NCBI RefSeq assembly: GCF_014737315.1
Contig: NZ_JPUF01000023.1
Span: 1 to 51,629, forward strand
Length of the DNA: 51,629 nucleotides
Origin: Treponema zioleckii
GTDB taxonomy: Bacteria; Spirochaetota; Spirochaetia; Treponematales; Treponemataceae
Reading direction: 5' to 3'
Shown: in pieces, positions 24,864-32,824 of the stretch
How the letters are laid out: each line of letters begins with the position of its first letter
Numbering within the stretch: position 1 is the stretch's first letter
Translations under genes and position numbers: made by a program
Notes under the pieces: model-generated
Database searches by the model: none
The model's input: the letters and a program-made list of their open reading frames with translations, nothing else
Told to the model about the DNA's origin: nothing

Positions 24864-25742
24864 ATGGACATGAACGAAGTTTTCGAAAATTTGAAAAATC
24901 TTCAGGATATTTTGGTTGAAAAATATAATCTCGAAGAGAAAATAACCGAATCTCCAAAGCAGCTTGATTCGCAGGAAGAATTTCTTGCTACTTTGAAGAA
25001 AGAATATATTGAGAAAAATTCCGTATATGAAGATGTAAAAAATAAAGTTGCGGAACTTAAAAAAGAGCTTGCGGAGGCTGAGGAGTCACGAGAGTCTGGT
25101 GAGAAAGGAATGGACAATATTACGACTCACCGCGAATATGAAGCTCTCGACAAGCAGATTGCAGAAGCTTCTGAAAAAGCGAATTCGGTTAGAAAAGAGC
25201 TTTTGAGCGTAGAGAAAAAACTTTCAGAGTTGAATGAAGATTTGAAGACTCGTGAGGCTATGATTAATTCTCAGGAGGCAGATCTTGATTCTGGAAAGAG
25301 CGCCTTGGCTGAGAAAATTGATGAATATAAAAAACAAGTTGAGTCTTTGTCTTCGAAAGAAGCTGAAATTACAAATACTCTTGGCGATGATTATCAGGAA
25401 ACGATTTATAAGTTCCAGCGAATTATCCGCCGAAACAGTGAAGGTATTGTTGCTGTTCGAAATGGCGTTTGTACGGGTTGCCACATGATTCTTCCGGCAC
25501 AGTTTGCAAACGAAGTTCATGACGGATTGAAAATCCTTTTCTGTCCTTACTGCAGCCGTATTCTTTATCATGAAGATGTTCTTGAGAGCGAGGCAGAGAA
25601 TTATTCAATGCTTGATGAAACAGGAAGCCTTGCTGACTTCGAAAGCGAATTTGGCGATGAATTTGAGGATTCAGAGCTTGAAAATTCTGAGGACGAGAAT
25701 GATATGGGAGATGATTCTTCTGTATCATCCTATGATGAATAG
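24864..25742 (+). CDS. Coiled-coil protein with C4 zinc ribbon (CT398/DUF164-like)
   Basis: The 292 residues form a long antiparallel coiled coil (about 1-190, heptads rich in Leu/Glu/Lys). A C4 zinc ribbon follows, with C-T-G-C-H and FCPYCSRILY (about 203-235), then a Glu/Asp/Ser-rich acidic tail (about 240-292). This is the plan of the CT398/zf-RING_7 family, reported to act as protein or nucleic-acid adaptors; the role in treponemes is unknown to me. It is transcribed from its own promoter. The RNase P RNA gene starts about 24 nt after the stop, suggesting the transcript may run into rnpB. Confidence 0.78.
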   Translation: MDMNEVFENLKNLQDILVEKYNLEEKITESPKQLDSQEEFLATLKKEYIEKNSVYEDVKNKVAELKKELAEAEESRESGEKGMDNITTHREYEALDKQIAEASEKANSVRKELLSVEKKLSELNEDLKTREAMINSQEADLDSGKSALAEKIDEYKKQVESLSSKEAEITNTLGDDYQETIYKFQRIIRRNSEGIVAVRNGVCTGCHMILPAQFANEVHDGLKILFCPYCSRILYHEDVLESEAENYSMLDETGSLADFESEFGDEFEDSELENSEDENDMGDDSSVSSYDE

Positions 25743-25765
25743 GTTGCTAAAAATTAGTTGATTTT

Positions 25766-26126
25766 TGGGAAAATAACCGTGCGCCAAATGACTGATGATA
25801 ATCATTTGGCGTGAGGAAAGTCCGGGCTCCATCGGAAAAAATGCCGGGTAATGACCGGGCAATATTTTTTTTATTGACAGAAAGTGCCACAGAAAATAAA
25901 CCGCCTGAAAAGGTAAGGGTGAAAAGGCAGGGTAAGAGCCTACCGCAAAAACAGTAATGTTTTTGGCATGGTAAACCTCATTTGGAGCAAAATTAAGTAG
26001 CAGAAATAAGATTCCGACTGTTTTTCTGCGGGTAAATTGCTAAAGTCATTCAGCGATGAATGATTCGGATAGATGGTTATTCGTTTGCGAAAGCAATGTA
26101 CAGAACCCGGCTTATATTTTCCCTTT
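25766..26126 (+). ncRNA. rnpB: RNase P RNA, bacterial class A
   Basis: Recognised by GAGGAAAGTCCGGGC near the 5' end, AAGGCAGGGTAAGAGCCTACC, and CAGAACCCGGCTTA at the 3' end. GGGAAAATA at the 5' end pairs with TATTTTCCC at the 3' end as P1, and CGCCAAATGA with TCATTTGGCG forms P3. The ends are set by P1 and are good to a few bases. The RNA is the catalytic subunit that matures tRNA 5' ends. A T run follows at 26124. Confidence 0.93.
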
Positions 26127-26161
26127 TTTTTATAAAAGAGCCTGTGGGAGAAGCTCTATAG

Positions 26162-27109
26162 ATGAGTAATGGTACTTATGTAAAAAATCGATTACGCTAT
26201 GTAAAACGTTTTTTCTTCATTCTTATAGTTTTAGTTGTTATTTCTGTTGTTTCGTATCTTTCATATCATTTTGTGATAACGAGAATTTACAACGGTGCTT
26301 CATACTTTAATTTGAGAAACAAGTGGAACAATTTTGACTATCAGATGTCTTATGAGATAAGTGCGCAAATTCTCTATAAAACTCCTTTTGATCCGACAGC
26401 CTTGATGTATCATGGTTACGCGTCGTATTTTTTGGCGATTTCAGAAAATGATACAGAGCAGGCACAATTTCTTTTTAATGAGGCTATAAACAGCCTTCGT
26501 TTGGCTATTCTTCAATCATCAGAGAAAGTTGTTCCCCAATTGGAATTTATGCTTGGGAAGGCTTATTTTTATAAAGATGTGCTTTCTTCTTCAAATTATT
26601 ATTCAGATTTAGCGGTAAAATATCTTTTATTGGCAAAAAGCAAGGGATATACCGCCGTTGAACTTCCAGAAATTCTTGGTTTGAGTTATTCTGCTTTGGG
26701 CATGACAAATGAGAGTATTTCTGCTTTTACAGAGGCTTTGAACATTAGAGAAACCGATATCTTGCTTCTTTCTATTGCTGAGCAATATATGGCTTCAAAT
26801 CAGTATTCTGCCGCAGAGCAATATCTGTACAGAATCTCAAAAAACTGTAAAGATGAAAAAATCATATTGAAAACTCATTACCTGCTTGGTAAAATTTACA
26901 TAAATAAAGAAAATTATACAGAAGCTGAAAATGAATTGCTTAAAGTCATTGAAAAAAATGAAAATTTTGCCGACGCTTATTATGAGCTTGGTGTTATATA
27001 CGAAAAACAAGGCGATATAGCAAAAGCTCGTGCAGAATGGCGAAAGTCATTAAGAATTGAATATAATCATATAGAAGCTCAAAAAAAATTGGCTGATTAC
27101 AAACAATAG
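26162..27109 (+). CDS. TPR-repeat membrane protein
   Basis: The 315 residues have an N-terminal basic segment and one transmembrane helix (about 18-38), then tetratricopeptide-type helix pairs from about 60 to the end. Clear TPR copies are the last two ([28 protein letters not shown] and the following Y-x-E-L-G-x-I-Y-E-K-Q-G-D unit). This suggests a membrane-anchored scaffold. Its place directly before mreB (11 nt) in the rod-shape operon suggests a role with the elongasome or its envelope partners; I cannot name the partner. Start codon 26162; GGGAG is about 11 nt upstream. Confidence 0.78.
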   Translation: MSNGTYVKNRLRYVKRFFFILIVLVVISVVSYLSYHFVITRIYNGASYFNLRNKWNNFDYQMSYEISAQILYKTPFDPTALMYHGYASYFLAISENDTEQAQFLFNEAINSLRLAILQSSEKVVPQLEFMLGKAYFYKDVLSSSNYYSDLAVKYLLLAKSKGYTAVELPEILGLSYSALGMTNESISAFTEALNIRETDILLLSIAEQYMASNQYSAAEQYLYRISKNCKDEKIILKTHYLLGKIYINKENYTEAENELLKVIEKNENFADAYYELGVIYEKQGDIAKARAEWRKSLRIEYNHIEAQKKLADYKQ

Positions 27110-27120
27110 GGAGATATTTT

Positions 27121-28167
27121 ATGGCACTTTTTGATAGTTTTTCCACTGATATTGGAATTGACCTCGGTACATGTAATACTTTAATTTATGACAGAAAAAA
27201 GGGAAAAATCGTTGTTGATGAGCCTTCTGTTGTTGCTGTTGAAAAAGGCACTAAGCATGTAGTTGCTGTTGGTGCTGAAGCTAAGCGAATGTTGTTTAAG
27301 ACACCTGGAAATATCGTTGCGATTAGACCTCTTGCTGATGGTGTTATTGCGGATATCGACAGTACCGAGAAAATGATAAAATATTTCATCTCTAAGGTAA
27401 TTTCTAAACATCAGCTTTTTAAATCTACTCGTATGAAGATTGGTATTCCGACTTGTATTACGCAGGTTGAGCGTCGTGCGGTAATTGAAGCTGCTTTGAA
27501 GGCGGGCGCAAAAGAGGTTGATGTTATTGAAGAGTCGCTTGCTGCTGCCATTGGTGCGCAAATTCCAATCAATGAGCCTGCTGGTCACATGATTTGTGAT
27601 ATTGGTGGTGGTACTTCAGAAGTAAGTGTAATTTCCCTCGGTGGTATGGTTGTTACGAATGCAATCCGAATTGGTGGCGATAAATTTGATGAGGCGATTG
27701 TAAAATATGTTCAGTCGGTTCATAACTTGAAGATCGGTTCTCAAACTGCTGAGAAACTTAAGATTCAGATTGGAAATGCCCTTCAGGACAAAGATAAGTC
27801 AATCGAAAAAATGGAAGTTCGCGGAACTGATGCGATTACAGGTTTGCCACGCCGTCTCGAAATTGACAGTGTTGAGGTTCGTGAGGCTTTGAAGGACACT
27901 GTAAACAAAATTGTTGAGCTTATAAAGCAGGTTTTGGGGGATACACCTCCTGAATTGGCTGCAGATATTGTTGAGCGCGGTATTGTAATGTCTGGTGGTG
28001 GAAGTATGCTTAAGGGACTTCCTAAATTGATTTCTAAGGAAACTGGTGTACCTGTAATCCTTGTTGAACGACCGTTGGAATGCGTTGCGCTTGGTGCTGG
28101 TCAGGCATTTGAATTGTTCAAAGATATGTCTGCAGACAGATCTGTTTATGATAATTTGAATGACTAA
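27121..28167 (+). CDS. mreB: Rod-shape-determining actin homologue MreB
   Basis: Cytoplasmic ATP-dependent filament that guides lateral wall synthesis in the elongasome. The 348 residues show the actin-fold motifs: phosphate 1 IDLGTCNT (about 13), connect-1 [11 protein letters not shown], phosphate 2 [12 protein letters not shown], the adenosine motif [13 protein letters not shown] and '[11 protein letters not shown]' at the end. Normal length, GGGAG ribosome binding site before the ATG, and followed by mreC-mreD-mrdA-rodA. Confidence 0.97.
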   Translation: MALFDSFSTDIGIDLGTCNTLIYDRKKGKIVVDEPSVVAVEKGTKHVVAVGAEAKRMLFKTPGNIVAIRPLADGVIADIDSTEKMIKYFISKVISKHQLFKSTRMKIGIPTCITQVERRAVIEAALKAGAKEVDVIEESLAAAIGAQIPINEPAGHMICDIGGGTSEVSVISLGGMVVTNAIRIGGDKFDEAIVKYVQSVHNLKIGSQTAEKLKIQIGNALQDKDKSIEKMEVRGTDAITGLPRRLEIDSVEVREALKDTVNKIVELIKQVLGDTPPELAADIVERGIVMSGGGSMLKGLPKLISKETGVPVILVERPLECVALGAGQAFELFKDMSADRSVYDNLND

Positions 28168-28194
28168 GGCTGCGGTGAGTTTATTTGATTACAA

Positions 28195-29064
28195 ATGAAA
28201 CGTTTAAAAAATCCACCGAAAATACATCTTCCTGAACTTGTTTTTATTATCCTCATTTTTGTTTCTGGAGTCATGCTTGCGTTTAACTCCGGGGGCTTCG
28301 TTCTTAACTTTGAGAAAGTCGGATTTTCGATTCTTTCGACGATGCAGCGCGGAGTTTATTCTGTAAAGCACAAAGTAGAGACTACTTTTAATGCGGTTCA
28401 TGAACTCGCTCGTTTAAAAGAGGAAAATAAAGAGTTAGCAGAAAAAATGAGAAACTATGAGTTCTTGCAGAGAAGCAATGCCGAAATCCGTAAGGAAAAT
28501 GAGCGTCTGAAAGAACAATTAGATTTTTCATATGCAATCGAGCAGAAAAATTATCCGGCTCAGATAATTGGTCGAAACGTTGATAATCTTTATTCATATT
28601 TTACGATAAACAAGGGACTCAAAAACGGAATAAAGAAAAATATGCCAGTTGTTGCTATTCAACATGGTTCTGTTGGACTTGTCGGCAAGATTGTTTCTGT
28701 ATCGCCGTTTACAAGCCGAATCATGCCTATTTATGATATAAAGAGTTCAATTTCTTCAAGAATTCAAAATACTCGTGATCTGGGACTTGTAAATGGGCTT
28801 GGTAACGAGGAAAGCGGACTTTCGCTGACGTATATCAAAAAGAAAGCCGTTGCGGATTTTGCAATCGGTGATGTTGTCGTTACTTCTGGCGAAAATGAGA
28901 ATTATATGAAGGATATTCCTATTGGAACGATTTCTAAAATGGAAGATTTGCCATACGATTCTGATTTGGTTATTGAGCTTGTGCCTATTATTGATTTTTC
29001 TAGGCTTGAAACCGTAATCGTTACGGATATGAAAGAAGTTAATGATAAGAGATTTGGAGAATAA
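28195..29064 (+). CDS. mreC: Rod-shape-determining protein MreC
   Basis: A bitopic inner-membrane protein whose periplasmic domain links MreB-MreD to PBP2. The 289 residues have a transmembrane helix (about 14-34), a coiled coil (about 60-105, 'ELARLKEENKELAEKMRN') and the MreC beta-domain pair with IGRNVDNLYSYFTINKGLKNGIKK and VGLVGKIVSVSPFTSRIM. It lies 27 nt after mreB in the operon. Confidence 0.93.
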   Translation: MKRLKNPPKIHLPELVFIILIFVSGVMLAFNSGGFVLNFEKVGFSILSTMQRGVYSVKHKVETTFNAVHELARLKEENKELAEKMRNYEFLQRSNAEIRKENERLKEQLDFSYAIEQKNYPAQIIGRNVDNLYSYFTINKGLKNGIKKNMPVVAIQHGSVGLVGKIVSVSPFTSRIMPIYDIKSSISSRIQNTRDLGLVNGLGNEESGLSLTYIKKKAVADFAIGDVVVTSGENENYMKDIPIGTISKMEDLPYDSDLVIELVPIIDFSRLETVIVTDMKEVNDKRFGE

Positions 29065-29071
29065 ATCTTAA

Positions 29072-29581
29072 ATGATAAAAAATATACTTGTTTCAGTCTT
29101 GATTCTCGTTTGTTTTGCATTGTTTCAATCAGCAGTGTTGTCGAATATAATTTTTTTGCCGGCGGTACCTGATTTTCTTCTTTTGTGTGTGGTTTATTTT
29201 TCTGTAAATAATGGGAGACTTTTTGGAATTTCAACAGGTTTTGCATCAGGCTTGATTATGGATTTCCTGAGCGCATCTCCAGTTGGCTTGCACTGTCTTA
29301 TGAGAACTGTTCTTGGATATGTAAGCGGACTTTTTAATAAGACAATTAACATAAACGGATTCTTCTTGCCCGCATTTCTTGCGTTTTGTTCGACAGTGTT
29401 AAAAATCGTTACGCTGTTTATAATTTCTTTTTTCTTTCCTATCTCCCTGTCGTTGAATAGGGCATATCTTTCGACGTTTGGGGCGGAATTGATAATGAAT
29501 ACTCTTCTTTGTCCTTTTCTATTTAAATTCCTTGGTATTTTTAAAAATTTAATTTTCCTTGACCCAGAGAAGGTTTCTTAA
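29072..29581 (+). CDS. mreD: Rod-shape-determining protein MreD
   Basis: A polytopic membrane protein of the elongasome. The 169 residues contain about five hydrophobic helices; the family pattern with P-D-F-L-L near the N-terminus and F-x-S-G-L-I-M-D and SPVGL-x-C-L in the middle is visible. The last base of its TAA is the first base of the mrdA ATG, so the two are coupled. The assignment relies largely on position and helix pattern, as MreD is poorly conserved. Confidence 0.85.
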   Translation: MIKNILVSVLILVCFALFQSAVLSNIIFLPAVPDFLLLCVVYFSVNNGRLFGISTGFASGLIMDFLSASPVGLHCLMRTVLGYVSGLFNKTININGFFLPAFLAFCSTVLKIVTLFIISFFFPISLSLNRAYLSTFGAELIMNTLLCPFLFKFLGIFKNLIFLDPEKVS

Positions 29582-31488
29582 TGTATTACAGCAAAGATTA
29601 TTCAGATAATTCGATTTCACAAAATAGTCGCTCATTGGTTTTAGGGCTGCTTGTAATAGTCGTTTTTATTCTTTTTCTTGTCCGTCTTTATAATTTGCAG
29701 ATTCGGGACAACAATAAATGGCGTAACGAGGTTCATATCATTTCTAGCCAGACAAAAACAATTCCTGCGCAGCGTGGTGAAATTTATGATCGTAGCGGAA
29801 CTTTGCGAATGGTTGAAAATGCTGACTCTTTTGCGGTTGACGTTGTTCCTGGTCAAATTCCTTCAGTGCAATTTGACACCGTTGTGGCAAAACTTGCCGC
29901 TTTTCTTGGTGTAAAAAAGAAAGATATTGTAAAAAAATTGCCTTCAGATTCGAAAGTTCGTGCAAATGATTTTAGTTCATACGAAGTAAAAATCAATGTT
30001 CCGTTCGAAGTTGTTTCGAATATTGCTGAAAATTTGAACGACCTGCCAGGTGTTTCTTGGAGGTCAAAGCCTCGCAGAAATTATCTTGTTACAGGTTCAA
30101 TGTCGCATGTCATTGGTTATGTAGGCGATATTAACAATGAAGAATTCAAAATGCTCTTTAACAAGGGTGGTTATACAAAACGTTCTATTGTAGGAAAAAT
30201 GGGGATTGAAAAGCAGTATGACTCTGAACTTCAAGGAATTGAAGGCTCTGAAAGTCGCACTGTAGATGCCAGGGGACGAATTATTTCGGATACGCCGCAT
30301 ATTGAGTTTCCAAAGATGGGAAACAATATCATTCTTACGATTGACAAGAGGATACAAGACCTCGCAGAAAAGGCGCTTGGAGAGCGAGTTGGTGCAGCCG
30401 TTGTTCTTAGACCGTCGAACGGCGAAATCCTTGCGATGGTTTCTTATCCGTTTTACGACCAGAATATTTTTAACAGTGATGATGCGTACACTGAGTATAA
30501 AAAGCTTGAAAGTGCAAAAAACGAGCCTATGCTTAATCGTGTTGTAAATGCGATTTATCCGCCGGCATCAACTTTTAAGACGATTATGTCTACAGCACTT
30601 CTTTCGGAGCGGTCTTATTCGCCTTACGAGAAAATCAGTTGTACGGGTCTTATGAATTACGGAAATCATGATTTTCACTGTCACCAGAGTTGGGGACATG
30701 GCTATCTTGATATGAGGGAGGCACTTGCCCAGTCTTGTGACGTTTATTATTGGACCGTTGGTCGAGACGCTCTTGGTGTTGAAAAAATTGCTTCTTACGC
30801 AAAGGAATTTGGTTTTGGTGAGAGTCTTGAAGTTGATTTGCCTTCTCAGTCTGCTGGAACTGTTCCGACTCCGCAGTGGAAGGAACGTCGCTTGCATGAA
30901 AAATGGCTTGGAGGCGACACTCTCAACATGTCTATCGGTCAGGGATATACGCTTGTAACGCCGCTCCATGTTGCCAATATGATGGCAATGGTTGCGAATG
31001 GCGGAAAAATTTATCGTCCGCATCTTTTAAAAGAAATTCGCGATTCTTCTGATAATAAGTTGATTTCAAGCTATAAGCCACAGATTCTGCATGAATCGAA
31101 CATTGCTCAATCCGTTTGGAAAGAGATTCAGAATGATTTGCGGTATGTTATTACGGACGGAACTCCTGAGTATCCTTTGCGGAACAAAGTTGTAAAAATC
31201 GCGGGTAAAACAGGTACTGCCGAAGTAAACGGACCGAAGAATCAGAATCACTGGCATTCATGGATGGCATGTTATGCTCCATTTGATGCTCCTGTTGAAG
31301 AGCAAGTCGTTGTCGTTGTTTTGGTCGAGGCCGTAAACGAATGGCAGTGGTGGGCACCTTTTGCTTCGAATATTATTTTTCAGGGAATTTTTGCTAACCA
31401 AACTTACGAAGAAGCTGTGGCTTCATTGCCTACGGTCCGCGAAAAAATGGCGACCTTTGGAAATGGCGTTCAGTATAGGCAGGAATAG
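29581..31488 (+). CDS. mrdA: Penicillin-binding protein 2 (elongasome transpeptidase)
   Basis: A bitopic DD-transpeptidase that cross-links lateral-wall peptidoglycan with RodA. The 635 residues show one N-terminal transmembrane helix (about 20-42), the PBP dimerisation domain (IPAQRGEIYDRSG), and the transpeptidase with the S-x-x-K active serine in PPASTFKT (about 328), SCD (S-x-N position) and KTGTAE (about 542). GQGYTLVTPLH is also typical. RodA starts 12 nt downstream. Confidence 0.95.
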   Translation: MYYSKDYSDNSISQNSRSLVLGLLVIVVFILFLVRLYNLQIRDNNKWRNEVHIISSQTKTIPAQRGEIYDRSGTLRMVENADSFAVDVVPGQIPSVQFDTVVAKLAAFLGVKKKDIVKKLPSDSKVRANDFSSYEVKINVPFEVVSNIAENLNDLPGVSWRSKPRRNYLVTGSMSHVIGYVGDINNEEFKMLFNKGGYTKRSIVGKMGIEKQYDSELQGIEGSESRTVDARGRIISDTPHIEFPKMGNNIILTIDKRIQDLAEKALGERVGAAVVLRPSNGEILAMVSYPFYDQNIFNSDDAYTEYKKLESAKNEPMLNRVVNAIYPPASTFKTIMSTALLSERSYSPYEKISCTGLMNYGNHDFHCHQSWGHGYLDMREALAQSCDVYYWTVGRDALGVEKIASYAKEFGFGESLEVDLPSQSAGTVPTPQWKERRLHEKWLGGDTLNMSIGQGYTLVTPLHVANMMAMVANGGKIYRPHLLKEIRDSSDNKLISSYKPQILHESNIAQSVWKEIQNDLRYVITDGTPEYPLRNKVVKIAGKTGTAEVNGPKNQNHWHSWMACYAPFDAPVEEQVVVVVLVEAVNEWQWWAPFASNIIFQGIFANQTYEEAVASLPTVREKMATFGNGVQYRQE

Positions 31489-31499
31489 GAGAGGTACGG

Positions 31500-32807
31500 A
31501 TGAAAATAAAAGTATTTCAGTTTATCGATATATTGCTTTTGCTGTGCGTAGTTTCTCTTTCTGTCTTTGGTATTGTTTTTATTTATTCTGCTGGGCTTAG
31601 TAATCCTCGGAAAATCGGTGATATTTATACAAAGCAGATTGTTTGGGCTTCTATTGGATTTGTGTTAATGTTGCTGTTTGCTTTTTTTGATTACCGAAAG
31701 CTTTTTAAATGGGCAAAGCATCTTTTTGTTCTTACTTGTCTCGTTTTGATTTTTACCCGTTTGTTCGGTGTTTCAATTAAAGGTGCAAAAAGCTGGATTG
31801 GCTTTCATGGTCTTGGAGTTCAGCCTTCCGAATTTTCGAAAATCATTTTTACGATTTTTCTGGCTTGGTATCTTACGAACTCGCGAAACGAAAATCCTCT
31901 CATACGTTTTTTGATTGCTTGTGGAATTGCGCTAATTCCTGTTGGGCTGATTATGTTGCAACCTGACTTGGGAACTTCGCTTGTTTTCTTTCCGATTCTG
32001 ATTTTTATGATGTATATGGGCGGAATCCACAAAAGATATATTTTTATGCTTTTGTTGTTCGTCGCTTTTACAGGTTTGTTTACCGTTCTTCCGATTTGGG
32101 AAGTAAAAATTAGTAACACGAGCGTTCAGCTTGTTCATCTTCTTACGAACCTAAAACTGAGACTTCTTTTGATAGGTCTTACAGGCTTTTTGTGCGTATT
32201 TTCAATTGTAAGTTATTGGCTTTTTAGTGACAGCAGATATTTTTATTGGATTGCGTATTTTTCTGGAATTATTTGTGCGTCGCTCGTAAGTTCGTATGGT
32301 GCCGGAAAATTCCTAAAAGAATATCAGATTATGCGTCTGATTATCTTTATTAACCCGTATTCAGATCCGACTCGTCATGGTTGGAATATTCTTAATTCCC
32401 TTCGGGCTATTGGAAACGGCGGTTCGAGTGGCTGGGGCGTTGGTCTTGGCCCTCAGAGTCAGCACGGTTATCTTCCAGAGCAGCACACTGACTTTATATT
32501 CAGCATTCTTAGCGAAGAATTAGGCTTTTTTGGAAGCCTGCTGATTTTTATGATTTATTTGGTATTCTTTTTGAGAATCGTTTATATTATTCGAAATTCT
32601 ACGAATGAATTTGGAACTTTGATTGCTTCTGGCCTTCTTGCAATGTTTTTCTTTCATTTTGTAGAGAATATCGGAATGGTTATGGGAGTTATGCCGATAA
32701 CAGGTATTCCGCTGATGTTCCTTTCTTACGGTGGTTCGTCTTTGTGGACGGCGATGATTTCTGTTGGACTTGTAATGAGTGTCAGAAGCCGTAAATACGA
32801 TTTTTAG
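31500..32807 (+). CDS. rodA: Peptidoglycan glycosyltransferase RodA
   Basis: SEDS-family polytopic glycosyltransferase that polymerises lipid II in the elongasome. The 435 residues, about 50-60 longer than the common RodA, contain around ten hydrophobic helices and the SEDS motifs K-S-W-I-G, LQPDLGTS, LRAIGNGGSSGWGVG and PEQHTDFIFSILSEELGF, plus the C-terminal TGIPLMFLSYGGSSL. The extra length lies mainly in the middle, around LLTNLKLRLLLIG to SSYGAG. The catalytic Asp is the one in QPDLG. Spacing to mrdA (GAGAGGTACGG before the ATG) fits one operon. Confidence 0.94.
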   Translation: MKIKVFQFIDILLLLCVVSLSVFGIVFIYSAGLSNPRKIGDIYTKQIVWASIGFVLMLLFAFFDYRKLFKWAKHLFVLTCLVLIFTRLFGVSIKGAKSWIGFHGLGVQPSEFSKIIFTIFLAWYLTNSRNENPLIRFLIACGIALIPVGLIMLQPDLGTSLVFFPILIFMMYMGGIHKRYIFMLLLFVAFTGLFTVLPIWEVKISNTSVQLVHLLTNLKLRLLLIGLTGFLCVFSIVSYWLFSDSRYFYWIAYFSGIICASLVSSYGAGKFLKEYQIMRLIIFINPYSDPTRHGWNILNSLRAIGNGGSSGWGVGLGPQSQHGYLPEQHTDFIFSILSEELGFFGSLLIFMIYLVFFLRIVYIIRNSTNEFGTLIASGLLAMFFFHFVENIGMVMGVMPITGIPLMFLSYGGSSLWTAMISVGLVMSVRSRKYDF

Positions 32808-32824
32808 TTTTTTTGGTGAGAAAA

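Noticed and set aside
25743-26161. Small protein genes inside the rnpB region
   Set aside because: The sequence matches RNase P RNA over its whole length; ORFs there would be chance.
32813-32824. TTG or GTG start for the radical SAM gene at 32813 or 32816
   Set aside because: GGTGAG is best placed for GTG at 32825; the earlier starts lack a ribosome binding site.
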